A DNA stretch of 64,000 nucleotides from Mycobacterium bourgelatii (GCF_010723575.1 NZ_BLKZ01000001.1:4774001-4838000), one strand, 5' to 3'. Counted from the first letter of the stretch, positions 1 through 9,718 are shown. Numbers and translations: made by a program. The notes: generated by a model not told the origin, from the letters alone.

Positions 1-1233
1 ACTCGATCCCCGGAGCGCCGAGAGCGGCGGTAATCGAATCTGCGAACTTGGCTACCCGTTGGGCGTTGACGTCCTCGACGGTGGGCAGCTCGGTTTCGGT
101 AAGCGTTTGGCGCGTGGCTTTTTCGATCGCCTTGAGCAGGTGGCGCTCGCGAGGCGAGACGAAGAGCAGCGCGTTGCCCGAACGGCCCGCCCGGCCGGTG
201 CGCCCGATGCGATGCACATAGGACTCGGTGTCGTGCGGGATGTCGTAGTTGACGACGTGCGAAATGCGCTCGACGTCGAGCCCCCTTGCCGCGACGTCGG
301 TGGCGACGAGGATGTCGATGCCCTTCGCGCCGCCGTCCCGCAGCGCGGCGACGGTGCGCTCACGCTGCCCCTGTGGGATGTCTCCGTTGATCGCGGCTGC
401 GGAAAACCCTCGGGCACGCAGCTTTTCGGCGACTTCTTCGGTCGCCTGCTTGGTACGGACGAAGACGATCATCGCCTCGAACGGCTCCACTTCGAGGACT
501 CGGGTCAGCGCGTCCATCTTCCGCGGGCCCGCGACCTGGATGTAGCGCTGCGAAATGTTCTCGGCGGTGGCGGTTTTCGCTTTGGACGTGACTTCCAGCG
601 GATCGTGCAGGTACTTGGTGGTGAGCTTGCGGATGGCCGGCGGCATGGTGGCCGAGAACAGGGCGACCTGCTTGTATTCCGGAGTGTCGGCCAGGATGCG
701 GTCGACTTCTTCCGCGAAGCCCATGGTGAGCATTTCGTCGGCTTCGTCGAGCACCAGGTAGTCCACCCGCGACAGGTCCAGCGTCCCGCGTTCCAGATGG
801 TCGATGACCCGGCCTGGGGTTCCGACGACGACGTGTGCGCCGCGCTTCAGCCCGGCGAGTTGGACGCTGTACGACGAGCCGCCGTAGATGGGCAACACGT
901 TGAGTTGCGGCAGACGAGCGCCGTAGCGGCTGAATGCCTCGGCCACCTGCAGGGCGAGCTCGCGGGTGGGCGCCAGCACCAGCGCCTGTGTCGTCTTGCT
1001 GGCGATATCGATCTTGGACAGGATCGGGATGGCGAAAGCGGCGGTCTTGCCGGTGCCCGTCTGCGCCAGCCCCACCACGTCGGAACCGGCCATCAGGGCC
1101 GGAATCGTCTCGGCCTGGATGGCCGTCGGCGTTTCGTACCCGACGTCGCCGACGGCCTGCAGGACCGCGGGGTGAATCTGCAGGTCAGCGAAAGTCACGG
1201 GCGTCGAATGCTCATTCTCCGGAGAGGTCATTA
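1..1233 (-). CDS. deaD: DEAD-box ATP-dependent RNA helicase DeaD, 5' part (C-terminus beyond window)
   Basis: Reading the minus strand from the ATG at 1231-1233 gives an uninterrupted frame of 411 codons to the window edge. It begins MTSPENEHSTPVTFADLQIH and continues into the Q-motif (PTAIQAETIP), motif I (AQTGTGKTAAF) and, further in, DEAD-box helicase blocks. The family unwinds RNA duplexes with ATP and helps ribosome assembly and RNA turnover, especially in the cold. The gene is truncated by the window, not visibly broken. The M. tuberculosis equivalent (Rv1253) sits next to lprE. Here the two are separated by about 29 kb of accessory DNA, so this gene marks the left border of the island. 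The 396-codon plus-strand frame over the same bases is its antisense shadow. Confidence 0.93.
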
Positions 1234-1655
1234 TGAACATGCAGCTTAATGGTGATCGTTTAGGCTGGGGTTGGTGCACGCCTGCCACACCGTCGGTTCC
1301 CGATTACGGCACGGTCCCGGGATGTGTCGTGGCTACTGAACCCGCCCCGCCGCCTCTCGCTCGACGAGTGCTCGGGTGGCCGCTTAGCAGAACAGCGGAA
1401 CGATTGCAGAGGTCTTTAGGTCTGGGCTCCATTACATAGCGACTGAAGAACGCAGCCGCCGCCGATACGTGGGTTGCGCCAGCGAGTTAATTTGCTTACC
1501 ACCACAAGCTAATGGCGGCGGCAACTGGATGCTGACCACAGCACGGCACGGTGGTTTCTAGTCGGAGTCGAAGCTCCCCCCTAGGTTCGCGAGGTTGTTG
1601 TCAACGTCCCGTCGTGGAAGAAGGGTCCCGAACGGCGTCCACAGTCGGCCAAAGG
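1234..1655. other. Intergenic stretch upstream of deaD, no gene seen
   Basis: About 420 bases between the deaD start and the first recognisable transposase remnant. Short open frames exist on both strands, but none has a recognisable motif or clear coding character. It should contain the deaD promoter and the left junction of the accessory island, but I see no direct repeat or tRNA that would fix the junction. Confidence 0.5.
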
Positions 1656-1659
1656 TCAG

Positions 1660-2335
1660 CGGCTTGTGGAGTTGTGGACTCGGGGCCGGTCAGCGCGGCA
1701 GCCGACCGTGAAGTTGGGGTTGCGCGGACCTCAGCAAATAATTGGGCGGCGATGTTAGACCTACCGGCGTGGCGAAGCTGCCGACTTCCTGCCAGCATTG
1801 GATCGTTTGGCCGTGCGCCAAATTCGTGATCGCTACCTGTCGGAGAACGAGTGGCTCGCCATTGCCGATCTGCGCCGCGCTGGCATGAGCATGCGGCGAT
1901 TGCCTTTTCGCCAGGGCCTCGTCGAGGATATCCAGAGAATTGCGCCGCAACAGTCGCCACGATGGCGAGTATCCGCCGTGACGGAGCCCACCGCTCGGCG
2001 CTCCAAAGTGGAGCCCGCCGTCACCAACGGCGAGTCGACAAGAACCACGGCTTATGCAAGCTGCTCGCGGACCTGCTAGCGCAACGGTGGAGCCCGCAAA
2101 AATCGCTCGGCACCTGCGACGTCAACGTGGCACCGCGACAGTAACGGAAAGGCCAATGGGCTACTACGCAAATACTTCCCCCGAGGGCGCCGGCCTGAGC
2201 ACCTGCTCACCCGACCACCTACGCGCGGTCGAATACGCGATTCACAACCGACCCGGCCTCCTCCTCCAAGACCGCAAACCGGCCGAACTTTTCAGAGCAC
2301 CGCCAACCTCGCCCGACTATCAACTGTTGTGACGT
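1660..2335 (+). pseudogene. IS30-family transposase remnant (several frameshifts, catalytic core deleted)
   Basis: Pieces typical of an IS30 transposase appear in order but in different frames. There is an N-terminal helix-turn-helix-like piece (REVGVARTSANNWA, near 1705-1745), then RYLSENEWLAIADLRRAGMS (about 1830-1890), then LLADLLAQRWSPQ (about 2060-2100) with HLRRQR in another frame. Last comes the C-terminal segment NGLLRKYFP (about 2155), which shifts frame into LRAVEYAIHNRP and KPAELF near 2220-2300. The DDE catalytic domain between HLRRQ and NGLLRKYFP is missing. The element is dead and old. It lies at the left edge of the island, just upstream of the sugar cassette. Confidence 0.8.
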
Positions 2336-2609
2336 TGACTGCAAGCCACCTTGCCGATAACTAGTCAATTTTCGGTTGCCGATGACAGCTATTGACGGAT
2401 ACGATTTAGAACCGTGTCAGGACCGAAGACCGCGACAATCCGTCTGAACGCGATACGAAAAGACGCATTCACCATCCATAAGAGCCTGGAACGGTCGGTT
2501 CCAAGTGCAGGCAGTTGGGTTTCTTTGTGAGTGCCGAGAATTGTATCTGATGGTCTGGCGTCTCTTGGAGAGGTAATACATTGCCATTACCCGCGATCGA
2601 TCAATTCCA

Positions 2610-3380
2610 ATGAAAGCCGTATTACTGGCTGGAGGCCTCGGTACGCGCCTCAGAGAAGAAACCGTCATCCGCCCCAAACCGATGGTGGAGATCGGCGGTC
2701 GGCCGCTCCTGTGGCATATCATGAAGCTCTACTCCCACCACGGAATTCATGAATTCATCGTCTGCTGTGGTTATAAGGGTTACGTCATAAAGGAATACTT
2801 CGCCAACTATTTCTTACACATGTCGGACGTGACTTTTGATATGTCCACCAACAGCATGCAGGTCCATGAGCACCACGCAGAACCCTGGCGTGTCACGTTG
2901 GTGGATACGGGCGACGACACCATGACAGGCGGCCGCCTTAAGCGCGTGGCGACCTACATCCATAATGATGAGGCTTTTTGCTTCACTTACGGTGATGGTC
3001 TCAGCGACGTCAATATCGGCGCCAGCATTGATTTCCACCGTCGCCATGGGCGTCTCGCGACAGTCACGACGGTATTTCCGCCAGGACGCTATGGGGCCAT
3101 TGAGCGCGAAGGTGACCGAGTGACGCGCTTCGTCGAGAAACCGCCGGGCGACGGCGGCCTCATCAACGGCGGATTTTTCGTCCTGTCACCCGCAGTACTC
3201 GATTACATTGAAGGCGATCAAACCCCGTTTGAAAGCGACCCCTTGGCTAAGCTGGCTTCGGACGGCCAACTGATGGCTTTCGTCCATTCCGGCTTCTGGC
3301 AACCCATGGATACGCTTCGGGACAAGAATCGGCTTGAAGACCTGTGGGATACCGGAAGGGCTCCTTGGAAATGCTGGTGA
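2610..3380 (+). CDS. rfbF: Glucose-1-phosphate cytidylyltransferase (CDP-glucose synthase)
   Basis: The 256-residue protein starts MKAVLLAGGLGTRLREET, the nucleotidyltransferase signature, followed by RPKPMVEIGGRPLLWHIM, the typical RfbF/DdhA pattern. YGDGLSDV supplies the metal-binding Asp and FVEKP the sugar-phosphate site. Length matches the family (about 257). It should make CDP-D-glucose from CTP and glucose-1-phosphate, the first step to CDP-linked deoxysugars. It opens a tightly packed cassette: its TGA overlaps the ATG of a 26-codon frame, which in turn overlaps the next enzyme. The usual partner, CDP-glucose 4,6-dehydratase, is absent from the window. Base composition is more even than that of the backbone genes, consistent with transfer. 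Confidence 0.92.
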   Translation: MKAVLLAGGLGTRLREETVIRPKPMVEIGGRPLLWHIMKLYSHHGIHEFIVCCGYKGYVIKEYFANYFLHMSDVTFDMSTNSMQVHEHHAEPWRVTLVDTGDDTMTGGRLKRVATYIHNDEAFCFTYGDGLSDVNIGASIDFHRRHGRLATVTTVFPPGRYGAIEREGDRVTRFVEKPPGDGGLINGGFFVLSPAVLDYIEGDQTPFESDPLAKLASDGQLMAFVHSGFWQPMDTLRDKNRLEDLWDTGRAPWKCW

Positions 3381-3460
3381 TGAGCGCCTTCGTCGAGGGC
3401 GTCAATGTCAACGTGTCCCGCGGTGCAGTCAACCTCGGATTGGGTGGGGTGAAGGCATGA
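3380..3460 (+). pseudogene. 26-residue linking ORF, possible collapsed remnant of a sugar dehydratase gene
   Basis: A short frame starts on ATG 3380-3382, overlapping the rfbF stop (ATGA), and ends with TGA 3458-3460, overlapping the ATG of the next enzyme (ATGA). Its product begins MSAFVEGVNVNVSRG, which faintly resembles the opening of NAD-dependent sugar dehydratases (start, short spacer, beta-strand, glycine-rich turn). The place after rfbF is where CDP-glucose 4,6-dehydratase normally sits. I infer that a gene here lost its middle, leaving its two translational-coupling junctions intact. It could equally be a chance linker that only serves coupling. Too short for a firm call. Confidence 0.35.
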
Positions 3461-4008
3461 ATATCCTCGACACCGCAATCGCCGATCTCATGGTTGTGCA
3501 GTCACTACCTATCAGCGATGCGCGCGGCACGTTCATCCGCCTCTTCTGCGCTCAGGAACTTCAGGGCCTGCTCGGCCAGCGTCAGATCAAGCAGATCAAC
3601 CAGTCGAGAACCAGTCGCGCCGGCGTAGTGCGTGGCCTGCACTTTCAACACCCGCCGCATGCGGAATTGAAAATGGTCCGCTGCTTGCGCGGCCGGGTCT
3701 GGGATGTCGCAGTGGATCTGCGAGCGGGCTCGCCAACGTTCCTGCACTGGCACGCAGAGGAATTGGTTCAGAACGATGCACGGATGGTTGTTATCCCAGA
3801 AGGTTTTGCGCACGGCTTTCAGGCGTTGGAGCCCGACAGCGAATTGCTGTATCTGACCACGGCCTTCTACCAACCCGCCTTCGAGGGCGGCGTTCGATAC
3901 GACGACCCAGCGCTCGCCATCGCCTGGCCATTACCACCGCAGGGCCTTTCGCCCCGTGATATGGCGCAGCCGCCCTTGGGAGCAGATTTCACCGGAATCA
4001 CATTATGA
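3457..4008 (+). CDS. dTDP-4-dehydrorhamnose 3,5-epimerase-like protein (RmlC family)
   Basis: 183 residues, the usual RmlC length. The catalytic-His region reads RGLHFQHPPHAELKMVRC, followed by GRVWDVAVDLR with the partner Asp region, then the cupin strands VVIPEGFAHGFQAL and ELLYLTTAFY with the aromatic position expected near the active site. Such enzymes epimerise C3 and/or C5 of NDP-4-keto-6-deoxy sugars. The start ATG overlaps the stop of the preceding 26-codon frame, and its own end overlaps the next start (4005), so the cassette is translated as one unit. It may act on a CDP- rather than a dTDP-sugar, given the cytidylyltransferase upstream, or be a 3- or 5-monofunctional variant. Confidence 0.87.
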   Translation: MNILDTAIADLMVVQSLPISDARGTFIRLFCAQELQGLLGQRQIKQINQSRTSRAGVVRGLHFQHPPHAELKMVRCLRGRVWDVAVDLRAGSPTFLHWHAEELVQNDARMVVIPEGFAHGFQALEPDSELLYLTTAFYQPAFEGGVRYDDPALAIAWPLPPQGLSPRDMAQPPLGADFTGITL

Positions 4009-4396
4009 CCTGCCGACACCGCGAGGCCGCATTCACGCGCAGCTTATTTGACCTGTGCTTTACGCACCCATCCAACACCTACCCGCGTGGCGAGGACCTG
4101 TGTGAGCCGGAACTACACTACCCGCTAGGGGTGAAGGTCTGTCAGCGGTGCTACTTGGTGCAGATTGAGGATTACGCTCGCCCTGACGAACTGTTCAGCG
4201 CAGCGTCCGGGCATGAAAAGTTTTTGCCAGGAAGCCATATCTCAATCCGTTCGCCTCCGGCATTGTGGGAAAACCAGCCAGACGACGTGATGACTTGCCG
4301 TGGAACATCGTCGATGAGGTGCAGGCCCAATTGGCTGATCTCGTCCTCGAGGCGGTGCGTCTTGTGACGACAACTCCTAGATTGAGCTACCTATGA
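4005..4396 (+). pseudogene. Sugar C-methyltransferase remnant (N-terminal zinc-binding domain fused to displaced C-terminus)
   Basis: The frame opens with MTCRHREAAFTRSLFDLCF and continues through EDLCEPELHYPLGVKVCQRC and VQIEDYARPDELFSA, the N-terminal Cys-rich domain of the deoxysugar C-methyltransferase family. The SAM-binding core that should follow is missing. After about residue 75 the text jumps to WENQPDDVM. One frame over it reads LPWNIVDEVQAQLADLVLE and ends PRLSYL at 4394-4396, which is the normal C-terminal tail of the same family. So a large internal deletion plus a frameshift inactivated it. The start overlaps the RmlC-like stop, showing it once belonged to the operon. Confidence 0.78.
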
Positions 4397-4457
4397 AGTC
4401 TTAGAACCGTCGCCGACGCGAGCAAGCTGGGTTCGACCTGCTGGAGTTGAAATTCTT

Positions 4458-5291
4458 ATGACCGTTACCTTGACGGGAGCGACCGGATTTGTCGGAAGGC
4501 AGATTCTGCGCAACCTTCTCGAAAGAGGCTGTTCTGTGCGGGTGATCGTTCGCGATCCGTCTCGCCTACCTGATGGTTGGGAACGTGACGCATTACAGAT
4601 TGTGCGGACTCCTGACTTGTTCGCAGAGGTCGGCGAGCGGTTAAAAGAGTTGCTCGAGGGATCCGAAACCCTTGTGCATGCGGCCTGGTATACGGAGCCA
4701 GGCGAATACCTGACGTCTCCATGGAACCTGGCGTGTCTTACCGGCACACTCAACCTGGCGGACGCATTCGCGTCAATCGGGGGCAAGCGATTCGTCGGAT
4801 TGGGAACGTGTTTCGAGTACGACTCTTCCGCCGGCCAGATGACCACCAATACACCGTTGGCTCCGAATAGTTTGTACGCCGCGTGCAAAGCATCGGCCTT
4901 TCAGGTGCTTCGATTTCTTCTGGATGCGCAAGCTCTGAGCTTTGCGTGGTGCCGAGTCTTCTATTTGTATGGGGAAGGCGAAAGTGAGCGGCGTCTAGTG
5001 CCATACATTCGCAGGCAATTGGAGGCTGGGCAAGAAGTCCTGCTCAGTCGCGGTGATCAGGTACGTGATTTTCTCGATGTGAAAGACGCCGCTCGGATGA
5101 TCGTCGATGTCGCACTGGGGCAGCAGCAAGGCGCGGTGAACATCTGCTCAGGTGAAGCGGTGACCGTTCGACAGCTCGCTGAACGCATTGCAGACGAGTA
5201 CGGTCGGCGTGCACTGCTGCGATTCGGGGCAAGACCAGAAAACGTCTTTGACCCTCCGCGGGTCGTCGGCGTGCGGGAGGACGCGATATGA
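4458..5291 (+). CDS. NAD-dependent nucleotide-sugar epimerase/reductase (extended SDR)
   Basis: 277 residues with the Rossmann signature TLTGATGFVGRQILRNLL at the N-terminus, the catalytic SLYAACKASAF (YxxxK) near residue 140, and the acceptor-side region DFLDVKDAARMIVDVALG and GAVNICSGEAVTVRQLAERI typical of NDP-sugar epimerases/4-ketoreductases. It would reduce or epimerise a 4-keto intermediate made by the cassette. The ATG lies about 60 bases beyond the end of the broken methyltransferase. The TGA overlaps the next start as ATGA at 5288. It is somewhat short for the family (about 310), with the C-terminal cap region reduced. Exact sugar unknown. Confidence 0.86.
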   Translation: MTVTLTGATGFVGRQILRNLLERGCSVRVIVRDPSRLPDGWERDALQIVRTPDLFAEVGERLKELLEGSETLVHAAWYTEPGEYLTSPWNLACLTGTLNLADAFASIGGKRFVGLGTCFEYDSSAGQMTTNTPLAPNSLYAACKASAFQVLRFLLDAQALSFAWCRVFYLYGEGESERRLVPYIRRQLEAGQEVLLSRGDQVRDFLDVKDAARMIVDVALGQQQGAVNICSGEAVTVRQLAERIADEYGRRALLRFGARPENVFDPPRVVGVREDAI

Positions 5292-6346
5292 GTGGAGCAA
5301 CAACGCTTTACGAGCAGTCGGCGTTTCCGATTTTCCAGAACCGGATGTATGACTCCCAGGAAGAGGCGCGCGCATGTCCCCGCGGCGATATTCGGTTGGT
5401 GCAAGACCATACCAGCGGCCTCGTTTATAACGCGGCCTTCCGGCCGGAGCTGATGAACTATGACGCTGCATACCAGAACGAGCAGGCGCATAGCCCTTTG
5501 TTCAAAAGTCATCTGGAACACGTCGCAAACATCATTGTGCGCAACTTCGGCACTGACGGGTTGGTCGAAGTCGGTTGCGGTAAAGCGTATTTCCTTGAGC
5601 TGCTCCAGTCGCGCGGCTGCTCCATCGCGGGCTTCGATCCAACCTACGAGGGTGAGAATCCCGCCGTCCAGCGTCGCTTCTTCGGCGATGGCGTGACGGT
5701 GTCGGCCAGGGGGCTCGTGCTGCGTCATGTACTGGAACACGTAGAAAACCCTGTCGGTTTCCTCGATAGCTTGCGCGCCGCCAACGGCGGTGGACTGATC
5801 TATATCGAGGTCCCGTGCTTCGAGTGGATCCTGCGCGCGAGAGCCTGGTTCGACATCTTCTACGAGCACGTCAACTACTTCAGGCTCGCCGACTTTTCGA
5901 AGATGTTTGGCCACGTCGTCGATTCCGGGTATCTGTTTGGTGGGCAGTACCTCTATGTCGTCGCGGACCTAGACACCTTGCGGCCACCCGTATTCAGCCA
6001 TGCGGACTGTATCGACTTCCCGAAAGATTTTCTTGCGAGGGTGTCCGACATTTCTTCCGACCGGGCGGGAGCGACGAGTGCTGTATGGGGTGCAGCGTCG
6101 AAAGGTGTCATCTACTCGCTCTTGCGGGAACGCTGCGGCAAACCGGTGGATGTCCTTATCGATATTAACCCGGCCAAGTGTGGCAAGTATGTTCCGGCCA
6201 CCGGCCTGCGCGTCATGTCTCCGGAAGACGGAATGGCCACGCTTGCAACAGGTTCCGACATCTGCGTGATGAACTCTAACTACCTCGAGGAAATTCGCGA
6301 GATAACAGGGGATCGATTCAACTTGATTGGAGTTGAGCGTGACTGA
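5288..6346 (+). CDS. SAM-dependent methyltransferase of the sugar-modification type
   Basis: 352 residues. Motif I reads LVEVGCGKAYFLELL (about residues 95-110), motif II-like SIAGFDPTYEG, then GLVLRHVLEHVENPVGFL, and IYIEVPCFEWIL as motif IV/V. The C-terminal third contains AVWGAASKGVIYSLL and DINPAKCGKYVPATGL, the second Rossmann-like half found in C-methyltransferases that act on NDP-sugars. An aromatic EHVNYF is present, the pattern near the catalytic site of this group. The N-terminal Cys-cluster domain present in the broken copy at 4005 is absent here. Translationally coupled to the epimerase by ATGA. It probably methylates a deoxysugar on carbon or oxygen. The substrate cannot be told. 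Confidence 0.84.
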   Translation: MSGATTLYEQSAFPIFQNRMYDSQEEARACPRGDIRLVQDHTSGLVYNAAFRPELMNYDAAYQNEQAHSPLFKSHLEHVANIIVRNFGTDGLVEVGCGKAYFLELLQSRGCSIAGFDPTYEGENPAVQRRFFGDGVTVSARGLVLRHVLEHVENPVGFLDSLRAANGGGLIYIEVPCFEWILRARAWFDIFYEHVNYFRLADFSKMFGHVVDSGYLFGGQYLYVVADLDTLRPPVFSHADCIDFPKDFLARVSDISSDRAGATSAVWGAASKGVIYSLLRERCGKPVDVLIDINPAKCGKYVPATGLRVMSPEDGMATLATGSDICVMNSNYLEEIREITGDRFNLIGVERD

Positions 6347-6515
6347 TTTCAACAGGAGGTGCTAGTTGGATCGATGCGATGTCGCGCAACGAGCGTCTCC
6401 GCGCGGACGCCACCGAATTCATGCACCTCATTGTTTGCCCAATATTCGTACAACTTTGCCTGGAATGTCGCGGCCGATCATCCCAGTACCCCCGAGACAT
6501 AGTCCCTAAGCAAGA

Positions 6516-6770
6516 GTGAATCTGGCGCGCCGGCCCGACCTGATAACCGCGACTGGCATCGCCCACGGCGGTGAGCCCTACCGGCTACGCGACCACCAAG
6601 GCGCCGCCGAAACCCTCCGCAGAGCCGCCACCGGGAACCCACCAACTACACTGAGCGCTGCTCACAGGTGAGGACTTTCGGCGAGCACGCCTGGGGATTT
6701 TCGATGAGCGCGATCACGGGATGGAGACTTTCATCTGGCCACCAGCGGATACTTCAACTTGGCCATTGCC
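6516..6770 (+). mobile_element. IS21-family remnant (possible IstB C-terminus and terminal repeats)
   Basis: A frame from about 6516 to 6650 reads ITATGIAHGGEPYRLRDHQG then AAETLRRAATG, resembling the C-terminus of IstB-type ATPases (gesYRLR pattern). It is followed at 6710-6770 by two imperfect copies of an ACTTTCATCTGGCCAC-like motif, the kind of short multiple terminal repeat IS21 elements carry. The segment between the methyltransferase stop (6346) and 6516 has a strong AGGAGG at about 6355 but only short frames after it, and I cannot name any of them. The IstB reading is tentative. The repeats support an element end. Confidence 0.45.
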
Positions 6771-6805
6771 ACTTCGAGCCGACCAAGGCATTGAAGAAAG
6801 GACTT

Positions 6806-6934
6806 ATGCCGGTGCCTGCACGAGTATCGGCGACCGATCGTGTTCGCGCCAAGATCGACGAATTGTTCGCCTCGGATCGTGAGCTGTCCGAGATTCTCAA
6901 AGAGTGGCGAGATTGGGTGCGCGGTCGCTGATGA
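6806..6934 (+). pseudogene. IS256-family transposase N-terminal remnant
   Basis: The frame starting MPVPARVSATDRVRAKIDEL continues FASDRELSEILKE. Correcting a single missing base at about 6905 gives VARLGARSLM, which matches the opening of actinobacterial IS256-type transposases (VARLGARLLM). The sequence then stops at the start of the repeated glycosyltransferase 3' segment (6941). So the rest of the transposase was lost at that junction. The fusion point suggests that an IS-associated rearrangement delivered the repeat copy here. Confidence 0.55.
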
Positions 6935-6940
6935 AGGGGC

Positions 6941-8110
6941 CAGGCATTGCCTTCAGGCGTGATGCGGGGTCAGGTTGCTCTAATACAGAGCACTTCGTCG
7001 AGGCTGGCGGTCTGTAGTCCGGCACCGAGCGCCCGTTGCCCGAGCTCAGCGATGGGGTCGGCGTCGCTGCTATCCAGACCGCCGGCTTGATCCAGTCGTG
7101 CGGTGTCAAACATCGCCGGGCCGCTAGCCACCACCTCGGCCAGAACGTAGCGGCCGGCATCGGGTGACCGACGCACCTCCGACTCGGCCGCGCAAGTACC
7201 GGTGAGCTTGACGGCATCGCCATAGTTGATCCCGACTTGAAACACCTGCGGTTCGGCATCGAGCACAGCACTCAGCCGGGTGATGTAGTTCTCGGGGCCA
7301 AAAAACCGCCAACCCTGCCCCAGATGCAGCCAAAACCGTCCACCGATCTGAGCACGCAGCCGCGCAAGCTGAGCTCCGGTGCCGTCGCCGGATCTGCGAC
7401 GGGCGAACTCAACAAACCCGTAGCGCTTCCGTAGCGCCGCGCGGTCCTGGGCGGACAGACCCGCATCGACCACCAGGAAACGCCCGACCCGTGACAGATC
7501 GGTGCAGCAGTGCAGAAACGAGTTCAGTGTCTGCTCGGTGGCTTCTCGATCCGGGCCGGCCACCAGAGTGACAGTGACCTCGGCGTTGCGTGAACCCGCG
7601 ACCAGGTTGCCCACCAACACATCGGGTATGCCGACGCCGCCTCGACCATCGCCGGCACCGAAAAGTCGCGGTTGTACGCAATCCCCTGTCGACGATCATC
7701 GGGGACCTCTGGGCAGGCCAGAAGCCGCCGACACAACGCAAACGCCTCGGCATGCTTGCCCAGCCAACCCGCACACACCGCCTGCTCATCAACGGCACGC
7801 CAGGCATAAACGTCTGCGAAGACAAACAAGCTGTCCTCTTCGGGAAGCGGGATCGCAGCGGCGCGCCGGGCGAACAGGTACCCAAGCTGATATTGCCCCT
7901 CACCCCGGTAGTGAGCGGCGATCTGATGAAGCGCCTCAGCACGAGTCGGTCGAAACGCCCACGCCCGCAGGTAGGCATCTTGAATATCCGGCCACGGCTC
8001 CCCGAGATTCGCCATCGCCTGCGCCAGGCGGAACAGCGAGTAATAGACCTCCTCGGCCGAGCCACCCATCTCAGCCCGCCGCGCATACCACTTACGCGCG
8101 TTGGCGAAAT
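6941..8110 (-). repeat. Shared 3' cassette, copy 1 (TPR plus C-terminal module)
   Basis: This segment recurs at 9719-10889 almost base for base. I see one missing G near 7620 and one A/G difference near 7938 over about 1,170 bases, including about 30 non-coding bases past the stop. Similarity drops sharply beyond 8110, where the N-terminal enzyme domains differ. Most of it recurs again at 14319-15449 with more differences. Confidence 0.93.
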
Positions 8111-9416
8111 TCCCTGAATCGAAAAAGCTCTGCGCCAGGCAGAACACCGACCGCTCATCCGCGGCGGCGATCTCGGGCAGCAATGGATCGCCGTCATGCG
8201 CAGCGCCCGGAAATTTTGACAAGAGCTCGGCCTCAGAAATAACGAACGCCGCAGTATCGGCAGGAACTCGCCCGCGGCTTGCAAGCAAAATCACGTTTTC
8301 GGGCAATGGCTGCGACCTGTCCTCCAAGGCCACCAGCCCCGCGGCGGCAAAGCCGCGTGCTCGTGCCAGTATCAGAGGAGCGTCGTCCTGATAGTAGGCA
8401 ACCACGGCGCGTTCAGGGTGAAACGGTTGCAGCGCAAGCAGATACTCAAGCGCCGCGTTGATGCGATAGGTCTCATACGGAGCTGGCAGCAGTGAATCCT
8501 CGCCCGCGCAGCGGAGGCGGGTGGCGATGTAGTAGTTGTCGATCCAGTCCTTGCCCTCATGGGTGCGTATCCGCAAACCCCAACCCATCCGGATACGCGC
8601 AAAGCGATCGATTGCGCGATGGCACCCGTCGAGATCCTCGGCCGACAGGGAGGATGCGAACTGGGCGAGGATGTACTCCAACCCACCGCGGTAACGGTCC
8701 CAGCCAGTTTTGACCTCTTCGTGGCCGAGGCGGCCACGCGGGTCATCCTCGAAGTACCGGTTGATTTGACGGTAAAACGGTTCCGGGCTGAATGTCACTG
8801 CAGCCCGATCCAGCATTGCCGCGATCCTGACAAAGAAAATATATGCGAACGGGTTGGCAGCACCCACCACCTCTCGGGCAAGAGAAGTTCTGGCTACGTA
8901 GTGCTCAGGAAAGATGTGACCATTTACCAACAGGGCGAACAGAGCAGCGTAGTTTCTCGCCTCGATACAGGTCTCCTGCTCGACGGCATACATCTGGCCA
9001 AGATGTTTTCCCGCGACCCGGTCGTAAAACAACCATGGCGCGAACACCGCACCAACGTCAGGGTGTGCCTCTAGATAAGTTAGGTAGCGCCCAAGCACAC
9101 CCAGAATGAGCAGATCGTCGTCGGCAAGGTAGACGACATATCGCCCCTGAGCATCGTCGAACAGTTGCGATATGTTCTGGTATGGACCTACATTCTCGGG
9201 CCGCCGGAGGTAGCGGATAGCCAGCTTCTCCTCATACCTGAGCACCACGTCCGCGGTGTCGTCCTCCGAGGCGTTGTCGCCGATCAGCAGTTCGTAGGAA
9301 AAGCCGAGTTCACCGATGTGGGTAACAAGGTTCTGCAGCAGACAGTCGAGGTAGCGCGCGCGGTTAAAGGTGGGCACGCAAATGCTCAGGACGGGGTGAT
9401 CAGTTGCTGGAGGCAC
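6970..9416 (-). pseudogene. GT2 glycosyltransferase - TPR - glycosyltransferase-like protein, copy 1 (frameshifted)
   Basis: Read on the minus strand from GTG 9414-9416 (GGAGG just upstream). The N-terminal GT2 domain has LSICVPTFNRARYLDCLL, the nucleotide-sugar site LLIGDNASEDDTADVV and the metal motif LADDDLL at about residues 97-103. A TPR region follows (ARKWYARRAEMGG through LCRRLLACPE), then the common C-terminal module. A GGGG tract found in the other copies is GGG here near 7620, so the frame breaks after about 600 residues and the last 216 codons (6970-7620) lie in another frame. With the base restored it would be 815 residues. As read, the C-terminal module is detached and the protein would end near 7524. 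It would transfer sugars, perhaps to the nearby PE-collagen protein (inference). Confidence 0.85.
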
Positions 9417-9718
9417 GACCCTCCATATTCTCACAGAGACGCCAGTCGAGGTACATCGACTTTGCAGCCAAAGCCAGCGCGGGGCATACGAGTTAGAGCA
9501 CCTGCGACGCGCACGAAATGCCAAGGCGGCAGGTCTGACGACGTCCTGGGCGCTTTTTGGGACACCTGCACGGACCTGTGCCACCTTCGGACCGGGTGGG
9601 CGAATGCGTCACCACGTACAACGAATTGAGATCGACACCAGCATCCAGTACAAAGCCGACTATCACCCGCAGCGCCGGATGGATGTCCGGGGATAGTGTC
9701 TGAGATCCCGAATCGGCC

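Noticed and set aside
59..1249. 396-codon open frame on the plus strand
   Set aside because: It is antisense to the clear DEAD-box helicase frame on the minus strand and has no recognisable domain.
2393..2420. Possible promoter upstream of rfbF (TTGACG)
   Set aside because: No -10 element at proper spacing was found, so I could not support it.
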